The notes under the pieces: generated by a model | What the model saw: only the letters and a program-made list of their open reading frames with translations | Databases searched by the model: none | Told to the model about the DNA's origin: nothing | Shown: positions 8,460 through 17,479 of the stretch, in pieces | Numbering within the stretch: position 1 is the stretch's first letter | How the letters are laid out: each line of letters begins with the position of its first letter | Assembly: GCF_026626705.1 (NCBI RefSeq) | Contig: NZ_JAPNKC010000002.1 | Span: forward strand, 1 to 64,000 | Direction of reading: 5' to 3' | Length of the DNA stretch: 64,000 nt | DNA from: Pyxidicoccus sp. MSG2 | GTDB lineage: Bacteria; Myxococcota; Myxococcia; Myxococcales; Myxococcaceae | Translations under genes and position numbers: made by a program

Positions 8460-9032
8460 GTGCCGGAAGACGTCTCCCTCACCGAGTTGCTTCAGGACCT
8501 CACCCCGGATCAAGCGGCGCAGCTCTCCCAGGCGCTCAGGCGTCTGCGGCGGCAGCTCGCAAGCGGCGAGGCCCTGCAGCTCGGCGCCATCATCATCCGC
8601 AAGCAGGTCGTCCGGTGCGGGAAGGCACGCTGTCGCTGCAACGCGGCCGTGGCGGCCGCCGCGGGGGTGCCTCCCTCGCTGCATGGGCCGTACTGGTACG
8701 CTTGGTGGTGGAGTGCGGCGGGACAGAAGCGCTCCGCCTACGTTGGTAGAGAAGTGCGACGCAAGCGGGTGGACGCTCAAGTCCGGGTGTTGGAGGGCCT
8801 GGCGATGACCCTGGCGGAGCTTGAGGAGCTCGCCGCCGTCACCGACGAAGAGTTGGACAGGGGGTGGGCGGGTGAAGCCCCTGGGGACGCAGCCAGGGCC
8901 CGGCTGGCGGCAGCGCTGGCCCGGGGAGAGCTATCCCGGAGGAGAGACGGAAAGGTCGACGCGCCCGCAGCCATCACCTGGCTGGAGGCGCTAGGCGCTC
9001 TAGGGTTTCGCCAGCGGCGGCGCCGGGGTTGA
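8460..9032 (+). CDS. DUF6788-like protein (190 aa)
   Basis: The middle reads LQLGAIIIRKQVVRCGKARC, then a C-x-C, then HGPYWYAWWWSAAGQKRSAYV. This is the pattern of DUF6788-type proteins found on mobile elements (RKxxCGKxxCxC followed by HGPYxYL and a KxxYV strand). Function is unknown; the Cys residues and basic character suggest nucleic-acid or metal binding. The C-terminal third is helical and charged. GTG 8460 lacks a clear ribosome-binding site. It is the only plus-strand gene between the iterons and the convergent rep gene, so it may take part in replication control. Confidence 0.6.
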   Translation: MPEDVSLTELLQDLTPDQAAQLSQALRRLRRQLASGEALQLGAIIIRKQVVRCGKARCRCNAAVAAAAGVPPSLHGPYWYAWWWSAAGQKRSAYVGREVRRKRVDAQVRVLEGLAMTLAELEELAAVTDEELDRGWAGEAPGDAARARLAAALARGELSRRRDGKVDAPAAITWLEALGALGFRQRRRRG

Positions 9033-9048
9033 CGAGGCTGTTGGGCCG

Positions 9049-10143
9049 TCAGTCGCTGCTTGGCAGCAGCCTCGCGGGCACGTGCGTGGGGCTCGGAAAC
9101 AGTCTGATGCCGCCGCGGACATACTGAATCTTTGCCTCAGGGTAGAAGACGAGGGCCTTCGCGGCCTGGAGCTTGAAGTCGCGGGCGAACTCATAGGGAT
9201 TCGTGTGGACGGTGCCCATCTGCTCCATGAGCTTCTTCCATGGGATGGGCGGCGTGGGCTTCTCGAGGCCGTGCATTCGGCCCGTCCACCAGACGTAGAT
9301 GTCCATGGCGAGACTCGAATGCGCGCGAGCGAGCTCGCGCATCACCCGCATGTCGACGGGGGTGTTGTGCTTCAACAAGTGCTGGAAGAAGGTCTCGTTG
9401 AGACTGACCTCCGACTGCCAGAAAGCGCGTTTGTCCGGGTCGCTAGGGTCCCAGAAGAGAATTCTCGACTCGATGGGGAAGATGTTCTGGCCCGTGTCGA
9501 GGTACTTGGCCTCGCGCCAGGTGGTGCCGTCCTGGCCTGAGGACCGGTACTGCCAGCTGATGCTCGAGGTCAGAATTCGCCTGAGCTGATTGCGGATAGC
9601 CGCTTCCGACCCGCTCGGGCCGCCAGTGCGGGGAAGCTGCAGCTTTCGCATGAAGGCGCCGAAGCTGTCGCCGAGCTCAATGCGCCGCGACCGCGTCCGC
9701 ACCGCCTCCGTGCCCAGCCACGCGAACAGAAGCCGAGCGTGCGTGCCGAAAGGAAGGCCCATCCGCTTGTGAGTCTTCGTCGCCTCGTCGTACTGCAGGC
9801 CGGTGCTGAACGTCAGTGTGAACCGGCCATTTTGGCGCGTCCACGCTGCGAGGTCCCCCGGGTCCTTGTGGGGGAGGGCGGTCTGCACCAGGAGCTGACT
9901 GAAATAGCCGAGTTCGCCGGCGTCTAGCGCCGACTGGTGGTGCACTTCCGCCGCCGCAGCCCCTAGCTTGCTCGCATTCTTCACGCTGAGCCGGCGGGCT
10001 CGGGAGGCGGAGGACTCCCGGGGCTTCACCGCGGCTCCAACTCGTGCTGGGTCCAGCGAGTCCGCTCCAGGCGCATGCGCTTCGCGCGTCCCGAAGACGC
10101 CGGGGTACAGATCCAAGGTCGCAGTCGATTTGGTGTCGCTCAT
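9049..10143 (-). CDS. repA: RepA-type plasmid replication initiator
   Basis: This protein would bind the iterons at 8141-8370 and open the origin. The 364-aa product matches the plasmid RepA family. Characteristic segments are GTHARLLFAWLGTEAV, IELGDSFGAFMRKLQL, RNQLRRILTSSISWQY, then FWQSEVSLNETFFQHLL with HNTPVDMRVMRELARAHSSL, and finally LAMDIYVWWTGRM. These form two winged-helix-like units. The first 90 residues are a low-complexity basic tail. ATG 10143 follows GAGGCGCC. Rep and origin are separated by the DUF6788 gene, and no other initiator is seen in the window. Confidence 0.82.
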   Translation of the reverse strand: MSDTKSTATLDLYPGVFGTREAHAPGADSLDPARVGAAVKPRESSASRARRLSVKNASKLGAAAAEVHHQSALDAGELGYFSQLLVQTALPHKDPGDLAAWTRQNGRFTLTFSTGLQYDEATKTHKRMGLPFGTHARLLFAWLGTEAVRTRSRRIELGDSFGAFMRKLQLPRTGGPSGSEAAIRNQLRRILTSSISWQYRSSGQDGTTWREAKYLDTGQNIFPIESRILFWDPSDPDKRAFWQSEVSLNETFFQHLLKHNTPVDMRVMRELARAHSSLAMDIYVWWTGRMHGLEKPTPPIPWKKLMEQMGTVHTNPYEFARDFKLQAAKALVFYPEAKIQYVRGGIRLFPSPTHVPARLLPSSD

Positions 10144-10189
10144 GGCGCCTCGCGTACGCGCGTTGGAGTTACTGTTGATCGACTCCGCC

Positions 10190-10729
10190 CTAACGGGTAG
10201 GGGGTGGCGTCCGAATTCCTGTGGATCGGACGGCTGCAGACGTTTGCGGTGCTGCTACAGGGTGCTTCATGCCTGCCGCAGCTCGGTACGCGTAGAAGAA
10301 GCCGAGGACGGAGCGGACGTACTCCGGCGTTTCTCCGTTGTCCGGAAGCGGCGCTCCCAGCTCTCGAGGCCGAGCGTTGTAGGCAACCAGGACGGAGATG
10401 ACGTCGCCCTGGTAGTGCCGGAGGAGCACGGCGAGCAGCCGGGTGCCAGCGAGGATGTTGCGGGCCGGGTCCACCAGGTCCTCCACGGTGACCCCGAGCA
10501 AGGGGGCGTTGAAGGGCATCACCTGCATGAGGCCCAGGGCGCCGGCCTTCGAGCGCGCTTTGGGGTTGAAGGCGCTCTCCCGGCGAATCACCGCCTTCAC
10601 GAGCTCCCGAGGCACGGGGTAGGTGGGAACGGTGGCAGCGACGGCCGCGTCAATCTCCCGCTCGAACGGAGTCGGCGTGTCGAAGGGTGGAGGCGCTGCT
10701 GACAGGACGAGCGTGAGGAGTAGCAGCAT
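10190..10729 (-). CDS. virB1: Lytic transglycosylase, VirB1-like
   Basis: This enzyme cleaves peptidoglycan locally so that the T4SS can cross the wall. An N-terminal signal peptide (MLLLLTLVLSAAPPP) is followed by an SLT domain: VIRRESAFNPKARSKAGALG with catalytic Glu in RRES, LMQVMPFNA, LVDPARNILAGTRLLAVLL, LVAYNARP, and YVRSVLGFFY. At 179 aa it is the size of a single-domain T4SS transglycosylase. A terminator just upstream (10741-10773) separates it from the 74-aa gene. It follows the T4SS genes on the same strand, 46 bp before rep. Confidence 0.85.
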   Translation of the reverse strand: MLLLLTLVLSAAPPPFDTPTPFEREIDAAVAATVPTYPVPRELVKAVIRRESAFNPKARSKAGALGLMQVMPFNAPLLGVTVEDLVDPARNILAGTRLLAVLLRHYQGDVISVLVAYNARPRELGAPLPDNGETPEYVRSVLGFFYAYRAAAGMKHPVAAPQTSAAVRSTGIRTPPPTR

Positions 10730-10740
10730 GGGCAGTCGAT

Positions 10741-10773
10741 GAAATGAAAACGCCTGCCGCGACGCGGCAGGCG
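10741..10773 (-). terminator. Intrinsic terminator upstream of virB1
   Basis: Minus-strand stem CGCCTGCCGC / GCGGCAGGCG (10 bp, 3-nt loop) followed by TTTTCATTTC. It ends the transcript carrying the 74-aa gene. Confidence 0.8.
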
Positions 10774-10834
10774 TGAAGGGGCCGGCAGGATGGGAAGCGC
10801 GAACTCCACCACGTGGTGAAGTCAGCGCTGGGCG

Positions 10835-11059
10835 CTAGAAGATGGAGGGAACCGACGTCTTCACCGGCCGAGCCGCGGCGGAGGGAGCCTTCGCGGGGGT
10901 GCGTGAGGCGGCGGGGGCGGACGGCGGCACCTCGCGCAGCGTCGCGTAGCTCCCCAGCGCGAACCCCAGGAAAACGGCCAGCGTCAGCGCCGGCCGAGCC
11001 ATCAGCAGCCTGAAAACCACCATCAGGACGGACGCCAGGAACGAGAAAATCAGCAGCAC
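10835..11059 (-). CDS. Small inner-membrane protein (74 aa)
   Basis: Two hydrophobic helices (LLIFSFLASVLMVVF and PALTLAVFLGFALGSYA) are followed by a Pro/Ala/Lys-rich tail ending SVPSIF. GTG 11059 has GGAGG 5 nt upstream. It stands alone between two terminators and has its own operator (11136-11149), inside the T4SS block. A VirB7-like or entry-exclusion role is possible from position and size alone, but no motif supports either. Confidence 0.6.
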   Translation of the reverse strand: MLLIFSFLASVLMVVFRLLMARPALTLAVFLGFALGSYATLREVPPSAPAASRTPAKAPSAAARPVKTSVPSIF

Positions 11060-11135
11060 GGCAACCTCCGGGGAGCGGGGTGTGCGCAGGCGACGTACGC
11101 AGCGCGAGCCAGATTCACCACAAAATGCGCTGCAC

Positions 11136-11149
11136 GCACCAAATAGTGC
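11136..11149. promoter_or_regulatory. GCAC-N6-GTGC operator upstream of 11059
   Basis: GCACCAAATAGTGC lies 77 bp before the GTG start of the 74-aa membrane gene; same arms and 6-bp spacer as the other sites. Confidence 0.55.
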
Positions 11150-11181
11150 AAAACCCTCGGAGCCGCAAGGCCCCGCCCATG

Positions 11182-11211
11182 AAAAAGCGGGCTCGGCTCG
11201 CGCCGGCCCGC
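11182..11211 (-). terminator. Terminator of the surface lipoprotein operon
   Basis: Minus-strand GCGGGC-CGGC-GCGA-GCCG-A-GCCCGC followed by TTTTTC, 24 bp after the stop of the outer-membrane protein gene. Confidence 0.8.
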
Positions 11212-11235
11212 CTAGGAATGCTGCTGGTGCTACCT

Positions 11236-11871
11236 CTACAGGTACCAGCTCCAGGAGAACGTCACCGGGGCCATGAGCACCAGCGCGGGCTCCGGCCCCA
11301 CGAGCAGCTGAACCCGTGGCTGGAACGACACGCTCCAGTGGTCGCCGGCCGCCCACTCCATGCCGAGGACGGGGGACAGGACCAGGTTGTTCGCGGTGAA
11401 GTCCCGCAAGGGGACCTCATAGGCGACGGGCGCGGCCGGGTTGCTGTCGTCGATGTGCTCCATGCTCGAGTAGCTCCGGTGACTCCAGCCCACGTCGAGC
11501 CCCAGGGAGACCCGCCACACCATCCCGACGAGGTAGCGCGGCCCCACAACGGCCCCGTACCGCTGCACTGTCTCCCGGAGCGTCCCTCTGAAAGCGCTGC
11601 CCTCGGAATTCAGCGTGACGCCGTTGTGCCACCCGGTGACGGCGGGCTCCCAGAAGGCCGAGGCAGTCAGCTCCAGGCGGTTGGAGAGCGCATAGCGGCC
11701 GCCAAGCCAGACCGAAGGCGCGGTAAGCCGCAGGGTGCTGGAGTCCGGTGCATAGGGCGCGCGGAGAAAGGGGGCGGAGACGCCGCCGCCGGCGTCGATG
11801 CTGAGGGCGCCCCTGTCTGCGAGGGCGACGCTTGGCAGAACAGCCAGAAGGAGGAAACAGGCAGCTCGCAT
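11236..11871 (-). CDS. Outer-membrane beta-barrel-like protein (211 aa)
   Basis: A clear signal peptide (MRAACFLLLAVLPSVALA) precedes alternating amphipathic strands: LRLTAPSVWLGGRYALSNRL, LELTASAFWEPAVTGWH, RYLVGMVWRVSLGLDVGWSH, and LVLSPVLGMEWAAGDHWSVS. It ends in an aromatic C-terminus (TFSWSWYL), typical of outer-membrane barrels. It lies 14 bp downstream of the collagen-like lipoprotein gene and is last in that operon before a terminator. It is likely a surface or porin-like partner of the T4SS lipoproteins; the exact role is unknown. Confidence 0.65.
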   Translation of the reverse strand: MRAACFLLLAVLPSVALADRGALSIDAGGGVSAPFLRAPYAPDSSTLRLTAPSVWLGGRYALSNRLELTASAFWEPAVTGWHNGVTLNSEGSAFRGTLRETVQRYGAVVGPRYLVGMVWRVSLGLDVGWSHRSYSSMEHIDDSNPAAPVAYEVPLRDFTANNLVLSPVLGMEWAAGDHWSVSFQPRVQLLVGPEPALVLMAPVTFSWSWYL

Positions 11872-11885
11872 AGTGGAACGTGCTC

Positions 11886-12539
11886 CTACTGCGTCACCAT
11901 CAACGTGAGAGGCCCAGGCACGACGAATGGATAGTTGAAGAGTTCGTTGCCGCTGCTTCCCGACCGCACGTAGAAGGAGCGCACCAGGACGCCCGACAGC
12001 GGCGTCGTCCCGGTCACTGGCTCGCAGGTCCCCGTAGCAGCACGCCGGACGTACCCAGGCACCCACTCACCCCGTGTTTCCGAAACCCGGTAGGCAGCGG
12101 TGCCGCTGCCCACAAGCCAGCCAGGTGCGGCGTTCGGGTCCGTGACGAACGTCCCGTCGCGGCCAACTTCACGGCATGGAGAAGCAATCGAGGTGAAGTA
12201 GACGTCCACTCTTTGGGCGATTTCGCCGGTCGCAACCGACCTCGTCACCAATAGCTGTTCGGTGCGGTCCTGTAAGTCAACGGTGTAGGGCTCAACCAGC
12301 GTCACGAGCCCGCTGGTGAGGCCGTAAGAGGCTCCGAGGGTGCCCCCATCCGCCTGAGCGACGCGAACCAGGGGACCGCCTGCGGGCCCCTGAGGGCCTG
12401 CCAGGCCCTGAGGGCCTGCCGGTCCCTGAGGGCCTGCGGGCCCCTGGGCCCCAGCGGGGCCGGTGGGACCGACAGGGCCTTTGTCGCCGGAGCATGCGGA
12501 AACGAGGAGAGCTGCGATGAGGATGGTGCCGGAGCGCAT
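11886..12539 (-). CDS. Lipoprotein with collagen-like repeat (217 aa)
   Basis: A lipobox (ALLVSAC, mature Cys near residue 16) is followed by a Gly-Pro-x stretch of about 12 triplets (GPVGPTGPAGAQ and further GPA/GPQ units). A C-terminal domain of about 150 residues contains Cys pairs (ASPCREV, ATGCEP). Such short collagen-like stalks commonly project a head domain from the cell surface. The gene lies 10 bp after the giant lipoprotein gene and 14 bp before the barrel gene. An adhesive or mating-contact role is inferred from context. Confidence 0.7.
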   Translation of the reverse strand: MRSGTILIAALLVSACSGDKGPVGPTGPAGAQGPAGPQGPAGPQGLAGPQGPAGGPLVRVAQADGGTLGASYGLTSGLVTLVEPYTVDLQDRTEQLLVTRSVATGEIAQRVDVYFTSIASPCREVGRDGTFVTDPNAAPGWLVGSGTAAYRVSETRGEWVPGYVRRAATGTCEPVTGTTPLSGVLVRSFYVRSGSSGNELFNYPFVVPGPLTLMVTQ

Positions 12540-12548
12540 AGAGGCCCT

Positions 12549-15500
12549 TCAGTTGTTGGTCAGGTCAACCTCGCCGGTAATACCACCGGAGGCGACGAAC
12601 CGCGGTGCCCCAACCGCAGGGAAGTTGCCGGCACCCGCGTCATAGGTCGCCATGGCGTTGATGACGTACGGGAGGGCGAGCGAGAGGGACGCGCTGGTCA
12701 TGTCTCGGTACAACAACGCACGTCGACGGCTGGAGAGCCGCTGGCGGTTGTCATTGGGGTCGGTGCAGCTTTGCCCGCCCGTTTCCACGGTGTAGTCGAG
12801 TGCGTAGAGGTACTGGTACCTCGTCCCGCCCTCAACGGTGAACTGAGGCATGGTGCCACGGTTGCGTGGAACGAGGGCGTAGAGCACCAACTCTCCCGGC
12901 ACGGCCCCGGAGGCAGCTGGCACCCGCCACGCAGCCCTTTCGTTCAACGAGTAGCCACCAGGGGCGAGCGAGGACTCTGGCTCGTTGCCCGTTGGAGTCG
13001 GAGAAAGGTAGCCGGCCGACTCCACGTCGCTGCGCGCTTCAGCCACGGTGGAGGGAGAGGTGTAGCTGGGCACGACGCAGCTCCATTGCTGGGAAGAGCC
13101 AAGAGGGTGAATAGGGTTCGACAGCACCACGCCATCCTCGACTTCGCAGGGGAACTGAGGCCTCGGTTGGCCACCCGCGCAGGTGTCGTACGCGCCGAAG
13201 AGGTCCCAATGCTGCAGGGCCGGGAAGGAAAAGCCGTCGACCGCTGTCGCGGTGGTGGATGAGTCGTCCACCTTGCGGTGGGTGTAATTCTCCTTCAGCG
13301 TCCACGTGCCAGCGCCAGTGCTGGTGAGGTTGACGACCATCGGAATTGAGTGCGGATTGCGGACGCGGAATCGAGCGAGCCTCATGTGCGCCTTCCCCTC
13401 GAAAGCCAGGGTGCCTGGAGCCCAGAGATCATCGTAGGTGAAGAGCCCAACCCGATAGCCATAGGGGCTTTTAGGGTCCCTCGCCGAAGGGTAGGCGTCC
13501 TCCTTGAGCACAGACAGCATCGGCGAAATGAGATGGAAGGTCACCGACGCCGCCGCGCTGGTCGCGGAGTTGCCAGCAGCGTCCCGCGCCGTCACATGAA
13601 TAGTCAGGGTGACTGGAGTCTGCGTCGCATTGCGCAACCCGGGAATCGTGTCGACGGTCAGGGGGAGCGCGTAGGTGACGCGGGAGCCTGCCGGGTCTAC
13701 CAATAGCAGCGAACCGGAGCTGGAGCTGGGAGCGCCGCACCCAGCGCAGGTGATGGCGTAATCTACCCCGACGATTTCGGACTCGGTGGCGGCTCGGACG
13801 ACGGAGTATTTCAGCCACGGGGTGTTTGTGGTGTTGGAGGACGAGAGGTCGGTCCCGTCTAGCGGGCCAGGCGCGATGCGAGTAACAGCCTTGAAGACAA
13901 GGCTGCCCGCCGTCAGGGCCACAGAAGGACTCGACACCTCGTACTGCACAGGGACGGCAGGCACGCCAGGAGCAGTCTCCTTGTGCCGGATACCCGCCTC
14001 GGGACGATAGAAACCGCCTTCGACCAACTCGACAGTCGGCGGAACCGTGTCGCGTCGAACCGTCGGAGTCAGCTTGTAGGGATGGCTGCGTGACTCGCCG
14101 CTGTTGGCCGGCGTGGCCGTGTCGACGGCCCACACGTGGTACTCGATGTCGCCTTCGCCCGTGGCGGGCAGGGTGAGGCTCCACGTGCCCTGTGCGTCCT
14201 TCGTGGCGGCAATGGGCGTGCTGGAGCCCACGCGGCGGCCGTACACACCAGCGACGCCGGCGGCGCTGTCCACGGCGCGAACCGCAAACGTGACAGTGTT
14301 GGCGTTGGTGTTCTGGACGGGGGCTGTCGCGAAGGACAGCACCGGGGCCTCGCGGTCCAGCGCAAACGTCTGCGGCTTCGAGCGGCAGTTGCCGACGACG
14401 TCGCACGCGGCGAAGGTGGCCGTCACGGAGCCATCCGCGGTGCCCGCCGCCGGCGTCCAGCTGCCCACCACGTGCGTGATGCCACTCACGGACGCGCCGG
14501 TGAGGCCGGCGACGGAGTGGGACGCGACGCCGTTGGTGTCCGTTGCGGTGGAGTCCACAGGCACCGCACCCGCGCCGTAGAAGGCCGCGGCTGCAGGAGC
14601 AGAGACAGCAAGAGCCGGAGCGGCGTTGTCGACGATGAGGACATAGCGTGAGGTTGTGGTGTTGCCGAGGGTGTCCTCCGCAACGGCGACGAGCTCGCTC
14701 GTGCCGTCCGCGGTGGGAGTCCACATGCCGGAGACGCGCCCCGAGGCCGTCTGCTGCCCATTCAGGGCATTTCCGTCCGCAGTCACCGTGAGAGCCCGTA
14801 CTCCCGACGCCTCGGGGTCCACCGCGGTGGCTTCGACGGTGAGCGTGTTGGCCACCACCTTCGTATCGCCGACAGGCGCGGTGTAGGCTGTCCCGTTGTC
14901 TCCCATGAAGGTGATTCGCCAGCTCACCACCGGGGCATTCGTATCGAATGGCGTGGGCGGCACGGCCGAATCGAAGAGACTCGAGGTGTCGAGGCTGATG
15001 GTGTCGTAGACGTTCGGCTCGGCGCTCCTGAAGTCCGCCCGCGCCAGGCCACTGCGGTTGTGCGGGCCAGTAACGAACCGGTCCAACGCAACGGCCAGCC
15101 GGACGCGCAGCTCGTCCGCGGAGAGCTCATAGGCGGGAGTGCCCAGGACGCGGAGCAGCAAGCCGCCCTCGCGGCCGTCGAAGCGGCCGTCCGAGATGTC
15201 GCGCTGCAGGAGCGTCAGCAACTTCACCGCGTCGAAGCCCTGGACGGGGCTCAGGCCCGCGCTGAGGGCAATGCTGCGGGCGAGCTGGTTTAGGGAAACG
15301 TCGGGCAGGGCCGCGAAGACGACGTCACGCAGCGCCTGGCTGGGCGGCTGGGTGAGTGAGGCAGGGACAATCCTCCGCAGGGCCCACGGCGTGGCGCCGG
15401 CAACGTGCTTCTCGAAGAGGACGTCCACCACCGACAGGGCGTCAACATACGAAGACGCCGGAAATGAGGAGTTCTTCCCGCGCGAGTAGGCGCGGGCGGC

Positions 15501-17384
15501 CGAGTCCGCCAGTGTCGTGTAGAGCGTCACCGGGGCGACGAGCGTTTCCCCCGTCTTGTAGTGGCGGAGACTCGAGGTGAGCGTGACTGCGGCGGGGATG
15601 CTCACCGGCGCTGTCCCATCCGTCGGGTCCACGTAGGACAGCGTCGAGGAGCCTGACACCTGCAGCTGCACGGGCCCGTCCCAATTCTCCTGGGAGAGGG
15701 AGAAGGTGAGGGTGCCGTCAGCCTCGGTGGGCCCGCCCTCTCCGAGGACGGAGCCTCCAGGCCGGCTGGCGGGCCCGCCCGTCGTTACGTCAAGCGCCAC
15801 GACTCGGACGGTGGCGCCAGCAATGGGGTTGCCGGCGGACACCGAGACTTTCACCGTGCCGAGAGCGACGTTGTCGACCTTCACGACGACGGACACGTCG
15901 GTGGATGCTCCGAAGGAGTCCTCGGCATGGAACACGAGGACCTGCTCGCCTTCAGGCGCCTGCGTCGTATCCCACTGCGCGGCGTAGCTGTCCGCGGCAG
16001 CGAGCGTGTCAGGGCCCACTCCGGAGGGAGCGTTGCGGAGCTCCAGACGGCTGACGACGCCCTGCTGAGAGGTGGCGCTCGCCGACAGGAGCACCCGCCC
16101 ACTCAACGTTGCGCCGTCTGAGGGTGCGGAGACGGAGACGGAAGGCCCGCGGTTGGACACCGTGACGGCCACGCTCCTCGAGACGGTGTTTCCCTTCGCA
16201 TCCTCCGCTGCGACGGTGAGGGTGAGGGGGCCGTCGGGAAGGGCGGACACGTCTAACGTTCCCTTGAGGAGGGCGCTGGTGCCGTCGATGACGGAGGTGA
16301 GCGCGACAAGGCTCGCGGGGGCGGTGAAGCGCAGGGACTTGATGCCGCTCGCATCCACAGCCCGAACCTCCACGGGAGCGGAGCCGCTGACACCTGTATC
16401 GGCCGCGGGCTTGAGCCACGTCACCTCGGGTGCATCCACGTCCACCTCGGCGGCCGGGCCGCCCGCGAAGAGGTACTCGTCGACGGAGCCCGCCATCGCG
16501 TTGATGAGGCTGCGGACGTCTTCCAGCCGCAGCGCGCTGGCATTACGGGGCCCCGAAACGAAGACGCCGATAGCAGCGGCGAGCCCGCTACGCGCCGTCA
16601 ACCCGTCCAGGGCATAGGAGGCCTGGCGGAGCTGCCCAGCAGGGCCGGCCCCGTCGAGGCGGCCGTCGGCGCCGTCCGCCGCGAGCGCGCTGGTGAGCGT
16701 CGCTCCGTTGACGAGGGCCGCGCTGACGCCACTCTCCTGGGCAATGGTGGCGGCCTGCTGCGACAGCGCGGCGAGCACCAGCCCCGCGCGCACCTGGGGC
16801 GTCAGCGTGGTGGCGCCCGCGACGGTGAGGTCCACTGGGGTGGCAGTGCGCCAGTCCACGTCGCCGAAATGCGCGTTGAGGTGCGAGTACGCCTCGCCCA
16901 CCGCCTGCGCCAGCTCCTCGCCGGCCGCTACGTGGTGAGCCGCGAAGGCGGCCGTCAGGGTGGAGATGGGCGTGACGCGGACACCGATGAGGTGCTCTCC
17001 GCTGCGGTAGGAAGGAATGACAGCGACCATTTCCCGCCCGCCAAGGGAGACAGGCGTCCCGAGGGCTTCGTCCACATAAGTGCCGGAGCTGCTGACGACG
17101 AGCAGCGCTCCGTTGTAGCTGCCAACGGGGACGGTGAAGGCGCCGCTCTCGTCCGTCCGCGCAGTGCCAAGCGCGGTGCCTCGAACGAACTTGGCGTCCA
17201 AACGGTAGACGGTGACGCTCGCATCTTGGACGGGGCCCTTGATGACAACGCCAGCCACCTCGCCGGCGCTGGTGCCGATGGGTTGGACGGGATTGCCACC
17301 ACCGCAGGCAGAGACGAAAGCGAGACAGAGGGAGAGGAGGCGGGCGCGGGCCGGCCGAAAGGCTGTCGTGAGACGAGGGTGCAT
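12549..17384 (-). CDS. Giant Ig-like surface lipoprotein (1611 aa)
   Basis: A lipobox (LCLAFVSACGGG) follows a basic signal region. The body is a chain of beta-sandwich modules: carboxypeptidase-regulatory-like segments (TARTDESGAFTVPVGSYNGA) and several Ig-like repeats of the type DTGVSGSAPVEVRAVDASGI, LTVTADGNALNG, and ATDTNGVASHSVAGLTG. The C-terminal part has CxxC pairs and a YQYLYALDYTVETGG region. ATG 17384 has GGAGG 6 nt upstream; an in-frame GTG or TTG at 17405 is less likely. Two operator-like palindromes lie 32-76 bp upstream. It starts the surface operon right after the T4SS genes, so it is a candidate mating-pair adhesin. High-level constitutive expression of such a protein would be costly, which fits repression. 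Confidence 0.75.
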   Translation of the reverse strand: MHPRLTTAFRPARARLLSLCLAFVSACGGGNPVQPIGTSAGEVAGVVIKGPVQDASVTVYRLDAKFVRGTALGTARTDESGAFTVPVGSYNGALLVVSSSGTYVDEALGTPVSLGGREMVAVIPSYRSGEHLIGVRVTPISTLTAAFAAHHVAAGEELAQAVGEAYSHLNAHFGDVDWRTATPVDLTVAGATTLTPQVRAGLVLAALSQQAATIAQESGVSAALVNGATLTSALAADGADGRLDGAGPAGQLRQASYALDGLTARSGLAAAIGVFVSGPRNASALRLEDVRSLINAMAGSVDEYLFAGGPAAEVDVDAPEVTWLKPAADTGVSGSAPVEVRAVDASGIKSLRFTAPASLVALTSVIDGTSALLKGTLDVSALPDGPLTLTVAAEDAKGNTVSRSVAVTVSNRGPSVSVSAPSDGATLSGRVLLSASATSQQGVVSRLELRNAPSGVGPDTLAAADSYAAQWDTTQAPEGEQVLVFHAEDSFGASTDVSVVVKVDNVALGTVKVSVSAGNPIAGATVRVVALDVTTGGPASRPGGSVLGEGGPTEADGTLTFSLSQENWDGPVQLQVSGSSTLSYVDPTDGTAPVSIPAAVTLTSSLRHYKTGETLVAPVTLYTTLADSAARAYSRGKNSSFPASSYVDALSVVDVLFEKHVAGATPWALRRIVPASLTQPPSQALRDVVFAALPDVSLNQLARSIALSAGLSPVQGFDAVKLLTLLQRDISDGRFDGREGGLLLRVLGTPAYELSADELRVRLAVALDRFVTGPHNRSGLARADFRSAEPNVYDTISLDTSSLFDSAVPPTPFDTNAPVVSWRITFMGDNGTAYTAPVGDTKVVANTLTVEATAVDPEASGVRALTVTADGNALNGQQTASGRVSGMWTPTADGTSELVAVAEDTLGNTTTSRYVLIVDNAAPALAVSAPAAAAFYGAGAVPVDSTATDTNGVASHSVAGLTGASVSGITHVVGSWTPAAGTADGSVTATFAACDVVGNCRSKPQTFALDREAPVLSFATAPVQNTNANTVTFAVRAVDSAAGVAGVYGRRVGSSTPIAATKDAQGTWSLTLPATGEGDIEYHVWAVDTATPANSGESRSHPYKLTPTVRRDTVPPTVELVEGGFYRPEAGIRHKETAPGVPAVPVQYEVSSPSVALTAGSLVFKAVTRIAPGPLDGTDLSSSNTTNTPWLKYSVVRAATESEIVGVDYAITCAGCGAPSSSSGSLLLVDPAGSRVTYALPLTVDTIPGLRNATQTPVTLTIHVTARDAAGNSATSAAASVTFHLISPMLSVLKEDAYPSARDPKSPYGYRVGLFTYDDLWAPGTLAFEGKAHMRLARFRVRNPHSIPMVVNLTSTGAGTWTLKENYTHRKVDDSSTTATAVDGFSFPALQHWDLFGAYDTCAGGQPRPQFPCEVEDGVVLSNPIHPLGSSQQWSCVVPSYTSPSTVAEARSDVESAGYLSPTPTGNEPESSLAPGGYSLNERAAWRVPAASGAVPGELVLYALVPRNRGTMPQFTVEGGTRYQYLYALDYTVETGGQSCTDPNDNRQRLSSRRRALLYRDMTSASLSLALPYVINAMATYDAGAGNFPAVGAPRFVASGGITGEVDLTNN

Positions 17385-17415
17385 GGTGACCTCCGAAGAA
17401 CTCAAACGCCCCTTA

Positions 17416-17460
17416 GCACCATAAGGTGCAAGGGGCGCAGTAACACGTGCAAATAGGTGC
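17416..17460. promoter_or_regulatory. Operator pair upstream of the giant lipoprotein
   Basis: GCACCATAAGGTGC (17416-17429) has 5-bp GCACC/GGTGC arms. GTGCAAATAGGTGC (17447-17460) shares the right half and spacer but has a changed left arm. Confidence 0.6.
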
Positions 17461-17479
17461 GGGAGGCGACGTCAACCGC

